Assembly: GCF_026013365.1 (NCBI RefSeq)
Contig: NZ_JAPDOE010000008.1
Coordinates: 124,001-188,000 of the forward strand
Source of the DNA: Paenibacillus sp. LS1
Lineage (GTDB): Bacteria > Bacillota > Bacilli > Paenibacillales > Paenibacillaceae
Direction of reading: 5' to 3'
DNA: 64,000 bases
Positions 17,932-26,777 of this stretch are shown piece after piece. Position numbers and translations under genes: made by a program. Below the pieces are notes generated by a model. That model was not told the DNA's origin, ran no database searches, and saw only the letters and a list, made by a program, of their open reading frames with translations. How positions within the stretch are numbered: the first letter of the stretch is position 1; each line of letters opens with the position of its first letter.

Positions 17932-18987
17932 ATGGTGATAATCACTACGGATCAGATGTCTTACGACCATATGGCAGCTCAGATTATTCAGAACTATTGC
18001 ATGGAGAAACCTGTCGTTTCCTATATTCGGCACAATGAGAATCTGACGTATCATGTCGTTGATGAAGCAAGCGGGCAGAAGTATCTGTTACGGATACACC
18101 AGGCTGCATATGCAAGTATGACAGGCATTCAGCATACGCCCTCTGCGCTGGAGGCGGAGATGAACCTGCTTTATGAATTAAATGCAACGACAGCATTGCG
18201 CGTGCAGCATCCGGTACGGAATGTATCGGGAGATTGGGTCACGGTATGGATAAGTGAAGCGGGTAAAGAAATCTGCTGTACGGTACTGGAGTGGATTGAA
18301 GGAAGAGATATCCAGCAGGGAGAACGCCTGACAACAGAGCAGATCTATGATCTTGGTGCTCAACTGCAGATGCTTCATCAATATGGACGTGTACAGGTGG
18401 ATGGCAACGATCATCAGTGGACAGGAAGAGAGATGAGCCAGCTAGATCGATCGAAGGTACGGCCGACATATGGAAGCGTCCAAGAAAATCTGGTCATGTT
18501 GGAGCAGCTGAGGGAAGGCGTCAGACTTGGAATTTTTACAACGGAAGACTTTGATCTGCTTCGAGAGACGTTCGAGAACATTAATGAGCAACTGGAAACA
18601 TACCCGCACGATGCGAAGACATGGGGAGTCATCCATGGGGATATTACACGCAACAATCTGCTGATAACGGACAAGGGAATCTCTATGATTGATTTTTGTC
18701 TACAGGGTTATGGTTACTATCTTTTCGATGCCGGAGGGGCAGCACTTATGTTCAATCGGGAGGAACGTGACATATTTTTATCCGGTTACACGAAAAAGAC
18801 CGCACCACTGACGGATCGTGATATCCGATTAATGGAAGGGTTCATGTTGATCTTTACACTAGGTTATTATGCTTTTCAGATGGCGAATGAGTCGAGACAT
18901 GAATGGATGAAAGATCGCATGCCGAAGCTATGCAGCAAGTATTGCAGACCTTATGTACAGAACGAGAGTATCTTCTACGAACTGTGA
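17932..18987 (+). CDS. Aminoglycoside phosphotransferase/HSK2-fold kinase
   Basis: A 351-residue kinase of the APH/homoserine-kinase II/CotS-like superfamily. The catalytic loop is HGDITRNNLL and the metal-binding Asp is in MIDFCLQGYGYYLFD. The N-terminal lobe has a plausible nucleotide loop (NENLTYHVVDEASGQKYLLRIH). The substrate is unknown; nothing indicates antibiotic resistance rather than a small-metabolite kinase. The start is uncertain: GAAGGAG abuts ATG 17932 (no spacer), GTG 17935 is three bases away and the next ATG is 17956. It stands alone between two terminators. Confidence 0.85.
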   Translation: MVIITTDQMSYDHMAAQIIQNYCMEKPVVSYIRHNENLTYHVVDEASGQKYLLRIHQAAYASMTGIQHTPSALEAEMNLLYELNATTALRVQHPVRNVSGDWVTVWISEAGKEICCTVLEWIEGRDIQQGERLTTEQIYDLGAQLQMLHQYGRVQVDGNDHQWTGREMSQLDRSKVRPTYGSVQENLVMLEQLREGVRLGIFTTEDFDLLRETFENINEQLETYPHDAKTWGVIHGDITRNNLLITDKGISMIDFCLQGYGYYLFDAGGAALMFNREERDIFLSGYTKKTAPLTDRDIRLMEGFMLIFTLGYYAFQMANESRHEWMKDRMPKLCSKYCRPYVQNESIFYEL

Positions 18988-19133
18988 ATTATAGTCCAGA
19001 TGTACAGACTCAGATGGGCTACTAAGCAGTGTGGTTTGAAGATTTTGGTTGCCTGAATACCCGAACGTTTTCGTGGACAACATCATAAATAGTAGTAAGC
19101 ACATCATGGCATTAATTGAAGGAAAACAGAAAT

Positions 19134-19156
19134 GAGCTTTTCTAAAAGCTCTTTTT
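19134..19156 (+). terminator. Rho-independent terminator after the APH-fold kinase
   Basis: GAGCTTTTCTAAAAGCTC perfect palindrome (8-base arms) followed by TTTTT. It lies about 145 bases after the kinase stop. Confidence 0.8.
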
Positions 19157-19251
19157 ACCGCATTAATGTAATGAAAGCTGACAAAATATTCTGGATATCA
19201 TCGGTTCAATCGAAAATAAAGGAAATATACCCAAAGAAATCGTTAAGTTTG

Positions 19252-19280
19252 TTGACACTGATCTTCCGGTCGATTAATCT
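19252..19280 (+). promoter_or_regulatory. Sigma-A-type promoter of the riboswitch leader
   Basis: TTGACA at 19252-19257, a 17-base spacer and TAATCT at 19275-19280. It would start transcription about 65 bases before the first glycine aptamer. Confidence 0.65.
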
Positions 19281-19353
19281 TAATGAAGAAGAAATCAACG
19301 ACTTCCATCACTGTTCTGACATAAGCTCAGAATGGTTCCATACAGCGGATGAT

Positions 19354-19617
19354 AACGAGCGGGAGAGACCTGATCAGACGAGCCAAATGGCTAGTGTTCA
19401 GGCACCGAAGGAGCAAGCTGCTGCGCACCCGGCGCAGTGGTTAATCTCTCAGGTAAATGTACCATCGTTGGACGCAACTCTGGAGAGTGCGCGAACTGCG
19501 CCACCCAAGGGGTATATGATCAGTCAGTTCGGTTACCTTGTCTGTAATTGCAGGCAATGTACCTTGTCGTGAGACACTGCTGATCGTGAAACTCTCAGGT
19601 ATCGAGGACAGAGAGAG
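19354..19617 (+). promoter_or_regulatory. Tandem glycine riboswitch controlling L-serine dehydratase
   Basis: Two glycine aptamers lie in tandem. The first begins CGAGCGGGAGAGACC, contains GCACCGAAGGAGCAAGC and closes with AATCTCTCAGGTAAA. After a short linker the second begins ACTCTGGAGAGTGCG, contains GCGCCACCCAAGGGGTA and closes with GAAACTCTCAGGTA and GGACAGAGAGAGG. These are the signature segments of the gcvT-type RNA. The second aptamer has an extended variable arm. The end of aptamer 2 overlaps the left arm of the downstream terminator, so glycine binding should prevent termination and switch on sdaAB-sdaAA. Confidence 0.93.
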
Positions 19618-19645
19618 GGCCTGAGGCCTTCTTCTGTCCTTTTTT
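19605..19645 (+). terminator. Expression-platform terminator of the glycine riboswitch
   Basis: AGGACAGA ... TCTGTCCT outer stem with inner GGCCTGAGGCC, followed by TTTTT. Its left arm (AGGACAGA) is shared with the 3' end of aptamer 2, which gives the on/off alternative. Confidence 0.88.
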
Positions 19646-19725
19646 GATGTCATCATTCAGTAAATAAGGAACAATATGGATTTGATTCTGGATGGAAATG
19701 ACGAATACAATTGGAGGGTTACAAG

Positions 19726-20415
19726 GTGCGATTTAAAGATGTTTTCTCAATTATTGGTCCGTCCATGACAGGTCCTTCAAGTTCACATACAGCTGGAGCG
19801 GCAAGGTTAGGAAGAATTGCTCGTCAGTGGCTGGGATGTACGCCAGAACGTGCCCGGCTGACGCTGTACGGTTCGTTCGCGGACACGTATCAGGGGCACG
19901 GCACGGATCTGGCATTGATCGGCGGTCTGCTGGACTATGTCACAGACGATCCGCGTATCCCGGATGCAGAGCAATATGCAGAGGAAGCAGGCATGGAGGT
20001 TGAGTTTTATACAAGCGGCCTGCCTGCTCCTCACCCGAATACCGTCAAGATTGAGTTGTGGCATGGAGAGCGTGCCTGCTCCTTGATTGGTGCTTCTATT
20101 GGTGGCGGCAGTGTATCGGTGCATGCGATGAATGATTTTCGCGTTCAGATCAGTGGTGAATTTCCTACACTCGTTTTGCGTCATGCGGATAAAGCGGGCG
20201 TGCTCGCCTCAGTGACGTCTACAATCAGTTCATCGGGGGTTAACATCGGGTATATGCAAGTAGATCGGAAAGCCCGGGATGGCGAAGCGCTGACTGCGAT
20301 GGAGATGGACGGTGTGCCGAATCCTGATATGCTGAAGCGTCTGCGTTCGCTCGACCATGTGCTGGACATTCGTGTCATTGATTTGAAGAGAGGAGTTTAT
20401 TCGGATGCGGTTTAA
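19726..20415 (+). CDS. sdaAB: L-serine ammonia-lyase, iron-sulfur-dependent, beta subunit
   Basis: The frame opens at TTG 19711, but the start is taken as GTG 19726 because TTGGAGGG at 19711-19718 is itself the ribosome binding site, seven bases upstream. The 229-residue product begins MRFKDVFSIIGPSMTGPSSSHTAGAAR, the serine dehydratase beta chain motif, and ends with an ACT domain (AGVLASVTSTISSSGVNIGYM). With SdaAA it deaminates L-serine to pyruvate and ammonia. The gene overlaps sdaAA by 11 bases and lies behind the glycine riboswitch, so it is induced when glycine (and hence serine) is abundant. Confidence 0.95.
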   Translation: MRFKDVFSIIGPSMTGPSSSHTAGAARLGRIARQWLGCTPERARLTLYGSFADTYQGHGTDLALIGGLLDYVTDDPRIPDAEQYAEEAGMEVEFYTSGLPAPHPNTVKIELWHGERACSLIGASIGGGSVSVHAMNDFRVQISGEFPTLVLRHADKAGVLASVTSTISSSGVNIGYMQVDRKARDGEALTAMEMDGVPNPDMLKRLRSLDHVLDIRVIDLKRGVYSDAV

Positions 20416-21370
20416 ACATTTGCACGAACTGAATACGATCTGTACAGCAGAATCCAAAACCATTGCTCAGCTGATGATCGAGGAACAGGTTCAGGAGACC
20501 AATACGCCGGAAGCGGATGTTGTGAAGCAGATGTCGGACTATTATCAGGTGATGAAGGAAGCGGTACACAAAGGATTAACAGAAGATACCACTTCACGCA
20601 GTGGATTAACGGGCGGAGACGGCAAAAAAATGGCCGAGTACATTCGCAAGGGTGAGACTTGCTCTGGTGATGCTTCTGCACTTGCCATGGCGTATGCTCT
20701 ATGTGTATCTGAAGTGAATGCCTCCATGGGCCGGATCGTGGCAACGCCAACAGCCGGTTCCTGCGGTATCATCCCTGGTGTGTTTATCAGTTCACAGGAG
20801 CGGTTTGGTTGGACGGACGAACATTTGGTGAACGGGTTGTTCTGTGCAGGAGCGATTGGTTATGTTATCGCAAACAATTCATTTATCTCCGGTGCCGAAG
20901 GTGGATGTCAGGCGGAAGTGGGTTCCGCGATCGGCATGGCTGCGGGTGCCATGGTTGAGCTGCGTGGTGGTACACCGGAGCAGGTCGTTCATGCCGTTGG
21001 TCTGGCGTTAAAAAATACACTGGGCCTGATCTGCGATCCGGTCGCAGGTCTCGTTGAAATTCCGTGCATCGTCCGTAACGGACTAGGTGCCGTCACGGCA
21101 CTGGCTGCGGCCGACATGGCATTGGCCGGAGTGCGTAGTGCCATTCCGTCAGACGAAGTCATCGACGTTATGCTGGAAGTAGGTAGTGCGATGCCGAGCC
21201 GTCACCGGGAGACAGCCCAAGGCGGACTGGCCCAGACGCCAACCGGTCGCAAAATGATGCAGAAGCTGGCTAAACCGAAGGCGAAGCGTGCCGAGCCTGA
21301 GACGGGAACACAGGGTTCTAACACAACTGGCGCAAACACAACGGGGGCAGATACGGATTCTCAGGTTTAA
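20405..21370 (+). CDS. sdaAA: L-serine ammonia-lyase, iron-sulfur-dependent, alpha subunit
   Basis: A 321-residue subunit carrying the cysteines for the [4Fe-4S] cluster: GETCSGDASALAMAYALC, TAGSCGIIPGVF, GLICDPVAGLVEIPCIVRN. These match the alpha chain of the two-chain bacterial serine dehydratase. The last ~35 residues form a low-complexity Lys/Ala then Thr/Gly/Ala-rich tail (NTTGANTTGADTDSQV) beyond the usual end near LAQTPTGRKMM, so the tail is probably dispensable. Transcription ends at the hairpin at 21431. Confidence 0.95.
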   Translation: MRFKHLHELNTICTAESKTIAQLMIEEQVQETNTPEADVVKQMSDYYQVMKEAVHKGLTEDTTSRSGLTGGDGKKMAEYIRKGETCSGDASALAMAYALCVSEVNASMGRIVATPTAGSCGIIPGVFISSQERFGWTDEHLVNGLFCAGAIGYVIANNSFISGAEGGCQAEVGSAIGMAAGAMVELRGGTPEQVVHAVGLALKNTLGLICDPVAGLVEIPCIVRNGLGAVTALAAADMALAGVRSAIPSDEVIDVMLEVGSAMPSRHRETAQGGLAQTPTGRKMMQKLAKPKAKRAEPETGTQGSNTTGANTTGADTDSQV

Positions 21371-21430
21371 TATACAAACAGGTCCTTCCGAGAAACGAGT
21401 CTGCGACCTTATGCATAACGGAAAATACAC

Positions 21431-21480
21431 CAAATAAGCGTCCGCAACCCTGAAATTCAGGTCTGCAGGACGCTTATTTG
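21431..21480. terminator. Bidirectional terminator between sdaAA and the GH13 gene
   Basis: CAAATAAGCGTCC and GGACGCTTATTTG are perfect 13-base arms, with inner CCTGAAATTCAGG. It serves sdaAA on the plus strand and the amylase gene on the minus strand. Confidence 0.85.
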
Positions 21481-21538
21481 GTTGTTGCTAAGTGAAGCTA
21501 AGCTTGATTCTTTAAATGTGACTCTTGATGTATGCGTA

Positions 21539-23305
21539 TTAAGATGATCTTTGATTCACACCTGTACTCAGTACGGCATATCCATACGCAGGCAGTTCAA
21601 TGGCGAGCACGCCATCTTCCTTGGCGGTACGATGGTTTCCGCCGAATAACTCGGTCCATTGCTCTTCACCAGCCTCCAGCTCGACAATAGCCGTCTCTTC
21701 CGAGCGATTGAACAGGATCAGAATGCGTTCCTCCTCATTTTGCCGTTCGAACACCAGTTGGCTGCCATCGGGCCGAGCCTGCAGGAAACGAATGGTGCCT
21801 TCCGCACGCAGGGCGGGATGAGCATGACGCAGGGAGATTAGTTTCTGATAAAAGTCGAGCAGCTCACGGTCCTGCTTCGCTTCATCCCATTCCATGCATT
21901 TACGGCAGCCTGGATCATGCTCTCCATCCATGCCAATCTCGTCTCCGTAATAGATGCACGGCGCGCCCATGTAACTGAACTGGAATAACGCAGCCAGCTT
22001 CATCTTGCGCTGGTCGCCTTCACACAGTGTGAGCAGCCGCGGTGTATCGTGGCTGTCCAGCAAGTTGAACGCTACTTCGCTGGCCTGTAGCGGATAACGG
22101 GATAACTGTCGCCCGATGGAGTTTGCGAACTGTTCGGCGTGCATTGTATTTTTTACAAAGAAAGCATTCACGGCATCGGTAAATGGATAGTTCATGGACG
22201 CATCGAACTGGTCGCCTTGCAGCCAGGAGGAGGATTCGTTCCATACTTCGCCCAGAATGTAGGCATCCGGATTAGCGGCCTTGACTACACGGCGGAAATC
22301 ACGCCAGAATGCATCATCCACTTCATCTGCCACATCCAGTCGCCAGCCGTCCGCACCCACTTCTTTGATCCAGTACTCGGCAACCTCCAGCAGGTAGGCC
22401 TTTACCTCGGAATTCTCCGTATTCAGCTTCGGCATGTGCGCTTCGAATCCGAAGGTCTCATACGTAGGAATGCCGTCCTTCACGTCCAGCGGGTATTCAT
22501 GTACATGAAACCAGTCCTTGTATTTGGAGTCTTCCCCGTTCTTCTGCACATCCACAAACGGCGCAAATGTCTTCCCGGAATGGTTGAACACGGCATCCAG
22601 CAGTACGCGAATGCCGCGCGCATGGCACAGCTCGACCAGTCGTTTCACGGTATCTGCATCGCCAAAGTGCCGGTCTACCCGCAGGTAGTCTTCGGTATCG
22701 TATTTGTGATTGGTGGTGGCTTCAAAAATGGGTGTGAAGTAGATCGCATTAATGCCAAGATCACTGATGTAATCCAGATGGTCAATTACGCCCTGAAGGT
22801 CACCGCCGAAGAAATTGAAAGGGGTTGGCTCACCGCCCCAGGGTTCTACGTTGTCCGGATTAATATCCGGGTTGCCATTGGCGAATCGTTCGGGGAAAAT
22901 CTGATAGAACACCGCATCCTTAACCCATGCAGGGGGTGTGAACACAGCACCGGTATGAATATAGGGGAACTGGAACATACGACCTGGGTCGTCCGGTTCT
23001 TCTTTCTGGAAGTCCGTCTCGGTCATCCAGATCTGTTCGTCTCCGTTTTTGAGTAGAAAAGAGTACTTCAGTCGGTGGTAGGGAGGTTTCACTTCACCCT
23101 CGTAGTAATCGAACATGGAGTCAGAGGTAAACTTGGTTAAGGGAACCCGCGCTTTGGTTGCATCCCAAGCATATTTGTCACCGGTCAGGGCATGTACCTC
23201 GGTCAGATCATTCTTTTTGGCACGCAGGCGCAGATGGATTGTATCTTGGTCATAGGCATAGGCCCAGTTGCGTTTCGGTTGATGATAGATGGCTTCCAAC
23301 AGCAT
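21539..23305 (-). CDS. GH13 cyclomaltodextrinase / neopullulanase-type amylase
   Basis: A 588-residue cytoplasmic enzyme with an N-terminal CBM34-type domain (LEAIYHQPKRNWAYAYD start; AYDQDTIHLRLRAKKND) and a GH13 barrel. The four conserved regions are visible: DAVFNHSG, GWRLDVADEV (nucleophile Asp, about residue 322), ILGEVWNES (acid/base Glu, about 351) and LLDSHDTPRL (about 418). The domain order and lack of a signal peptide match cyclomaltodextrinase/maltogenic amylase (GH13_20). It would cleave cyclodextrins and maltodextrins taken up into the cell. It is monocistronic; the start has GGGAGGAAT upstream on the minus strand. Confidence 0.92.
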   Translation of the reverse strand: MLLEAIYHQPKRNWAYAYDQDTIHLRLRAKKNDLTEVHALTGDKYAWDATKARVPLTKFTSDSMFDYYEGEVKPPYHRLKYSFLLKNGDEQIWMTETDFQKEEPDDPGRMFQFPYIHTGAVFTPPAWVKDAVFYQIFPERFANGNPDINPDNVEPWGGEPTPFNFFGGDLQGVIDHLDYISDLGINAIYFTPIFEATTNHKYDTEDYLRVDRHFGDADTVKRLVELCHARGIRVLLDAVFNHSGKTFAPFVDVQKNGEDSKYKDWFHVHEYPLDVKDGIPTYETFGFEAHMPKLNTENSEVKAYLLEVAEYWIKEVGADGWRLDVADEVDDAFWRDFRRVVKAANPDAYILGEVWNESSSWLQGDQFDASMNYPFTDAVNAFFVKNTMHAEQFANSIGRQLSRYPLQASEVAFNLLDSHDTPRLLTLCEGDQRKMKLAALFQFSYMGAPCIYYGDEIGMDGEHDPGCRKCMEWDEAKQDRELLDFYQKLISLRHAHPALRAEGTIRFLQARPDGSQLVFERQNEEERILILFNRSEETAIVELEAGEEQWTELFGGNHRTAKEDGVLAIELPAYGYAVLSTGVNQRSS

Positions 23306-23530
23306 AATGAAATTCCTCCCGTCAGGTGTAGGTATAATATGTACTTGGTAGACTTAATGGATATGACATTACCCAAGGTAATGGATAAGCTATAATTAGA
23401 AATGCGTGCTAACGTGAGACTTCAACATGTTCAACAAGACATGAATCCATATGTTATAGACAGCTTTTGTCATGATGATGCTCAGATATATCATTAACCC
23501 AATGGGGGCGGAAAGGAAACGAATATTCGG

Positions 23531-24214
23531 ATGAAAACCAAACTGTTATACATTGAAGATGATACGGAAATCGCGACATGGGTCAGAGCCGATCTGGAGG
23601 AACGTGGTTATGAAGTGCAATGGCTGGGAAGTGGTGAAGGTGCAGCGGAGGCTGCTGTTGGTTGCTCCCTCATTATTCTGGATGTCATGTTGCCAGGACT
23701 GGATGGATTTACGGTGGGCCAGCGACTGAAAAAAGAATATTCCGCTGTGCCCATTGTCATGCTCTCGGCCAGAACATCCATTGACGACAAGCTGCATGGT
23801 CTTGATTTTGCCGATGACTATGTGACCAAACCATTTCACCCCGATGAATTGGCTGCCCGGATTGAGGTCCAACTGCGTAAGGCGGGAACCGCGGTCTCAT
23901 CGGATACAGCTCTGAAGCTGGATCATCTTTCCATCTATGAGAAGGACAACCGGATCGTCAATGAGGAGACGGGGGAGGAGATTATTTTATCGGGAAAACA
24001 GTTTCACATCTTCGCTTACCTGCTACGACATATGGGCATGATTCGAACCAAAGAGCAGATCTATGAAGCTGTCTGGAATGAGCCCTATCTGGATGGGGAC
24101 AAGACTTTAATGGTACATATTCGGCATCTACGCGAAAAGCTGGAGCTTGATCCGGCCAATCCTGTTGTTATTCAGACGGTCCGTGGTGTGGGATATCGCG
24201 TGAAGAAGCCATGA
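23531..24214 (+). CDS. OmpR-family response regulator
   Basis: A 227-residue two-domain regulator: receiver with acidic pair EDD at residues 9-11, phospho-acceptor Asp in LIILDVMLPGLDGF, Lys in YVTKPFHPDELAARI, and a C-terminal winged helix ending VIQTVRGVGYRVKK. The usual GLDxGADDY is shortened to GLDFADDY. It overlaps the histidine kinase frame and lies just upstream of an ABC transporter, so it probably controls that transporter, as in peptide-antibiotic sensing modules. GGAAAGGAA lies about 10 bases before ATG. Confidence 0.92.
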   Translation: MKTKLLYIEDDTEIATWVRADLEERGYEVQWLGSGEGAAEAAVGCSLIILDVMLPGLDGFTVGQRLKKEYSAVPIVMLSARTSIDDKLHGLDFADDYVTKPFHPDELAARIEVQLRKAGTAVSSDTALKLDHLSIYEKDNRIVNEETGEEIILSGKQFHIFAYLLRHMGMIRTKEQIYEAVWNEPYLDGDKTLMVHIRHLREKLELDPANPVVIQTVRGVGYRVKKP

Positions 24215-24270
24215 TCCGGCGGTTCAGAGAACGAAGAACCATGAAGGGAGAACGGAGGGGGGAGCGAAGC

Positions 24271-25776
24271 ATGGGTCAAAAGCAATCTGGGCGGCGCAAG
24301 CTTCGCTTTGGGCGGTCCTTGATGTCCAGATACATTATCCTGATCTTGGCGGCAGTATTATTCGTCCCCGTCGTTCTTCCGATCATATCCATCATTTATG
24401 TGGTGGTGGTGAATAACACGAATTCGAATCAAGCGGCACCATACGGTGACGTTACCCGGATCAGTAACCTGTGGTCGCGTGAAGCGGAGAACCTGGATGG
24501 TGCTTCGGATGGAGAGGTTAAGGCCAGGTTAGAGCAATTACATGGCTCGTATCCCAAATCTTCCATGTATCGTGTGAATGTGAGCGGTGAGACCCTCTTT
24601 ATTCTCGGTGGTGAAGATGTACAGCTGGTGAAATCCACATTAGCGGATGGCCAAACAGACACGATATTGAAGTGGTCATTGGATTCCGGGAAAACAGCAG
24701 AGACCCGAATTCCAGACGAATGGAATGTGAACAATACGGTGCAATTCATGAAAAAAGCTTCCTTTCGTGATCCGTTGACCGTAGTTTCGTATATCGGCGG
24801 GGGTGAGCAGAACAGAGGACAGGGCTTCATGATCATTGAAGTGCCGCGATCGCTTTTGCAAAAGACACAAAATAATCTGCCGATGGAACTCTTGTATCTT
24901 GGCATTGTCATGATCATCATCTTCATGATTTTCATCATCATGTCGATTCTCTTCTTTGCACGTATTCGCAAGCGACTTATTCGTCTGCAGACGGCGATGA
25001 TGACCCCAGGCAAGGAAGGCATCCCGCTTCCGGTGGATATCCGCCGGTCAGATGAGATAGGTCAGCTGGAGGAATCCTTCAATCAGATGGTGCATCAACT
25101 GTCCGACAGCCGCTATCGTGAACGCGAGGAAGAACAATTGCGTAAACGTCTCGTTGCCGGGCTTTCCCACGATCTGCGTACCCCGCTAACAGTGATTCGT
25201 GGACATATGCATGCCTTACACAAGGAAGCGCTCAGCGAGCAAGGAGACCGTTCATTACATCGCATGGAAGCGAAGATGGAGGATCTCGGCGGGCTCATCG
25301 ACAACATGTTATCCTACAATCTGCTCACGAGTGGGAAATATACGTTGAAGCTGGAAGAGAAAGATATGCTGCGGATCGTCAGGGAAACGGCAGCGGCCTG
25401 GTACCCAGTCTGGGAGAAAGAGCAATTCGACATTGATATCGACCTGCCGGAGGAACCGCTGATCTGGCATATGGATGAACAGGGCATGCGCCGTATTCTC
25501 GATAACCTGTTTCAGAACGTGATCCGTCATGCCGCGAGCGGGAAGTACATTGGTATATCAACCCAGAAGATTCAGGGCGAGACAGCCATCGTGATTCAGG
25601 ATCGGGGTCCAGGAATACAGCAGGATTCCGACACGAAGGGCACTGGTCTGGGCTTATCCATTGTAGACCTGTTAATTCGTGAGATGGGACTGCGCAAACG
25701 GGTAGACAGCTCCGATGCGGGTGTCCGGACATATATCTATAGTGGTAAGGGAAACAGGGAAATACCAAACCGATGA
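24271..25776 (+). CDS. Sensor histidine kinase (HAMP, HisKA, HATPase)
   Basis: The frame is open from ATG 24211 (overlapping the regulator stop), but ATG 24271 has a very strong GGAGGGGGGAG site six bases upstream and is preferred; this gives 501 residues. TM1 (YIILILAAVLFVPVVLPII) and TM2 (LYLGIVMIIIFMIFIIMSILFF) bracket an extracellular sensor of about 170 residues. HAMP, then the H-box GLSHDLRTPLTVIRGHM, N-box DNLFQNVIRHA, DRGPGI and GTGLGLSIV follow. The large sensor domain differs from the short-loop BceS type, so direct ligand sensing is possible. It forms a pair with the upstream regulator. Confidence 0.9.
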   Translation: MGQKQSGRRKLRFGRSLMSRYIILILAAVLFVPVVLPIISIIYVVVVNNTNSNQAAPYGDVTRISNLWSREAENLDGASDGEVKARLEQLHGSYPKSSMYRVNVSGETLFILGGEDVQLVKSTLADGQTDTILKWSLDSGKTAETRIPDEWNVNNTVQFMKKASFRDPLTVVSYIGGGEQNRGQGFMIIEVPRSLLQKTQNNLPMELLYLGIVMIIIFMIFIIMSILFFARIRKRLIRLQTAMMTPGKEGIPLPVDIRRSDEIGQLEESFNQMVHQLSDSRYREREEEQLRKRLVAGLSHDLRTPLTVIRGHMHALHKEALSEQGDRSLHRMEAKMEDLGGLIDNMLSYNLLTSGKYTLKLEEKDMLRIVRETAAAWYPVWEKEQFDIDIDLPEEPLIWHMDEQGMRRILDNLFQNVIRHAASGKYIGISTQKIQGETAIVIQDRGPGIQQDSDTKGTGLGLSIVDLLIREMGLRKRVDSSDAGVRTYIYSGKGNREIPNR

Positions 25777-25815
25777 AATCTCTTTTTTTAAACTAAACTT
25801 AAACTGGAGACTACC

Positions 25816-25842
25816 TTGGCTTTAACCTTGAAAGGTTACAAT
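25816..25842 (+). promoter_or_regulatory. Promoter with embedded palindrome before the ABC transporter
   Basis: The perfect inverted repeat TAACCTT-GA-AAGGTTA (25823-25838) lies between a possible -35 TTGGCT (25816) and -10 TACAAT (25837). The spacer is only 15 bases, which would make the promoter weak unless activated. Direct repeats of AAACT lie just upstream (25790-25805). Confidence 0.45.
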
Positions 25843-25862
25843 AGTTTCGAGGTGATCAGACA

Positions 25863-26777
25863 GTGAGTGAAAATATTATTCAAACGTCGAATTTATGGAA
25901 AACATACCGGGACCGTGCAGCGGTCCGTGAACTTGATCTGCATATTAAAAAGGGAGATATCTACGGCTTCCTCGGTCCCAATGGTGCCGGCAAAACAACT
26001 ACGATTCGCATGCTTCTCGGCTTAATTAAACCAACCAAAGGTGTGATCCGGGTCTTCGACAAGGATATCCGCAAGGATCGCATGGATATTCTGCGCCGTG
26101 TAGGCTCTCTGGTCGAATATCCGTCCTATTACGGACATCTGAATGCGGTGGAGAATCTGGAGACCTTGCGCCGCATTATCAATGTACCGAAATCGAGAAT
26201 TGCTGAAGTGCTGTCCATTGTAGATCTGACGAAGGATGCCAAACGTTCGGTGAAGGGATATTCCCTTGGGATGAAGCAGCGTCTGGGGATTGCCAGCGCT
26301 TTGCTGGGTGAGCCGGAGCTATTGATTCTGGACGAACCGACAAATGGGCTTGATCCTGCCGGTATTCAGGAGATTCGGGAATTGATCAAACGCATGCCTC
26401 TGGAACATGGCATTACTGTTCTGGTGTCCAGCCACTTACTGAGTGAAGTTGAACAGATGGCAAGTCGCGTCGGTATTATCCGTGAAGGCAAGATGGTGCT
26501 TCAGGATACCATTGCGAGTCTGCATAGTCAGACGGGCAGCTCTATCCGGTTAACGGTTTCGGAGCCGGAAGAGGCCATGAAGCTGGCCAGAGAACAGGGC
26601 CAATATGGTCAGCGGCAGGGTTCTGCGTTAACGTTCCCTTATATGGATAACCCTTCGGTGGCACTGCTTGTGCGCCGATTAATTGAGCAGGATCATGATG
26701 TGTATCGTGTGGAGGAACAGCGTCAGTCTCTGGAAGATCTGTTCATGCGGGTCATCGGCGAGGGGGCATCCATATGA
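25863..26777 (+). CDS. ABC transporter ATP-binding protein, BcrA/lantibiotic-immunity type
   Basis: A 304-residue ATPase with Walker A GPNGAGKTTTIRMLLGL, signature YSLGMKQRLGIASALLG, Walker B LLILDEPTNGLDPAGI and the switch His in VSSHLLSEVE. The start TSNLWKTYRDRAAVRELDLHIKKGDIYGFLG and the C-terminal extension fit the BcrA/SpaF/NukF group that exports bacitracin or lantibiotics from the membrane. It overlaps the first permease gene by four bases. It starts with GTG 25863 behind GAGGTGATC. Confidence 0.9.
   Translation: MSENIIQTSNLWKTYRDRAAVRELDLHIKKGDIYGFLGPNGAGKTTTIRMLLGLIKPTKGVIRVFDKDIRKDRMDILRRVGSLVEYPSYYGHLNAVENLETLRRIINVPKSRIAEVLSIVDLTKDAKRSVKGYSLGMKQRLGIASALLGEPELLILDEPTNGLDPAGIQEIRELIKRMPLEHGITVLVSSHLLSEVEQMASRVGIIREGKMVLQDTIASLHSQTGSSIRLTVSEPEEAMKLAREQGQYGQRQGSALTFPYMDNPSVALLVRRLIEQDHDVYRVEEQRQSLEDLFMRVIGEGASI

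Noticed and set aside
19132-19572. 146-codon open frame before the serine dehydratase genes
   Set aside because: It starts inside a terminator hairpin and runs through both glycine aptamers; composition is non-protein-like and there is no ribosome binding site.
22139-23056. 305-codon frame antisense to the GH13 gene
   Set aside because: It mirrors a conserved catalytic barrel and reads as shadow sequence.
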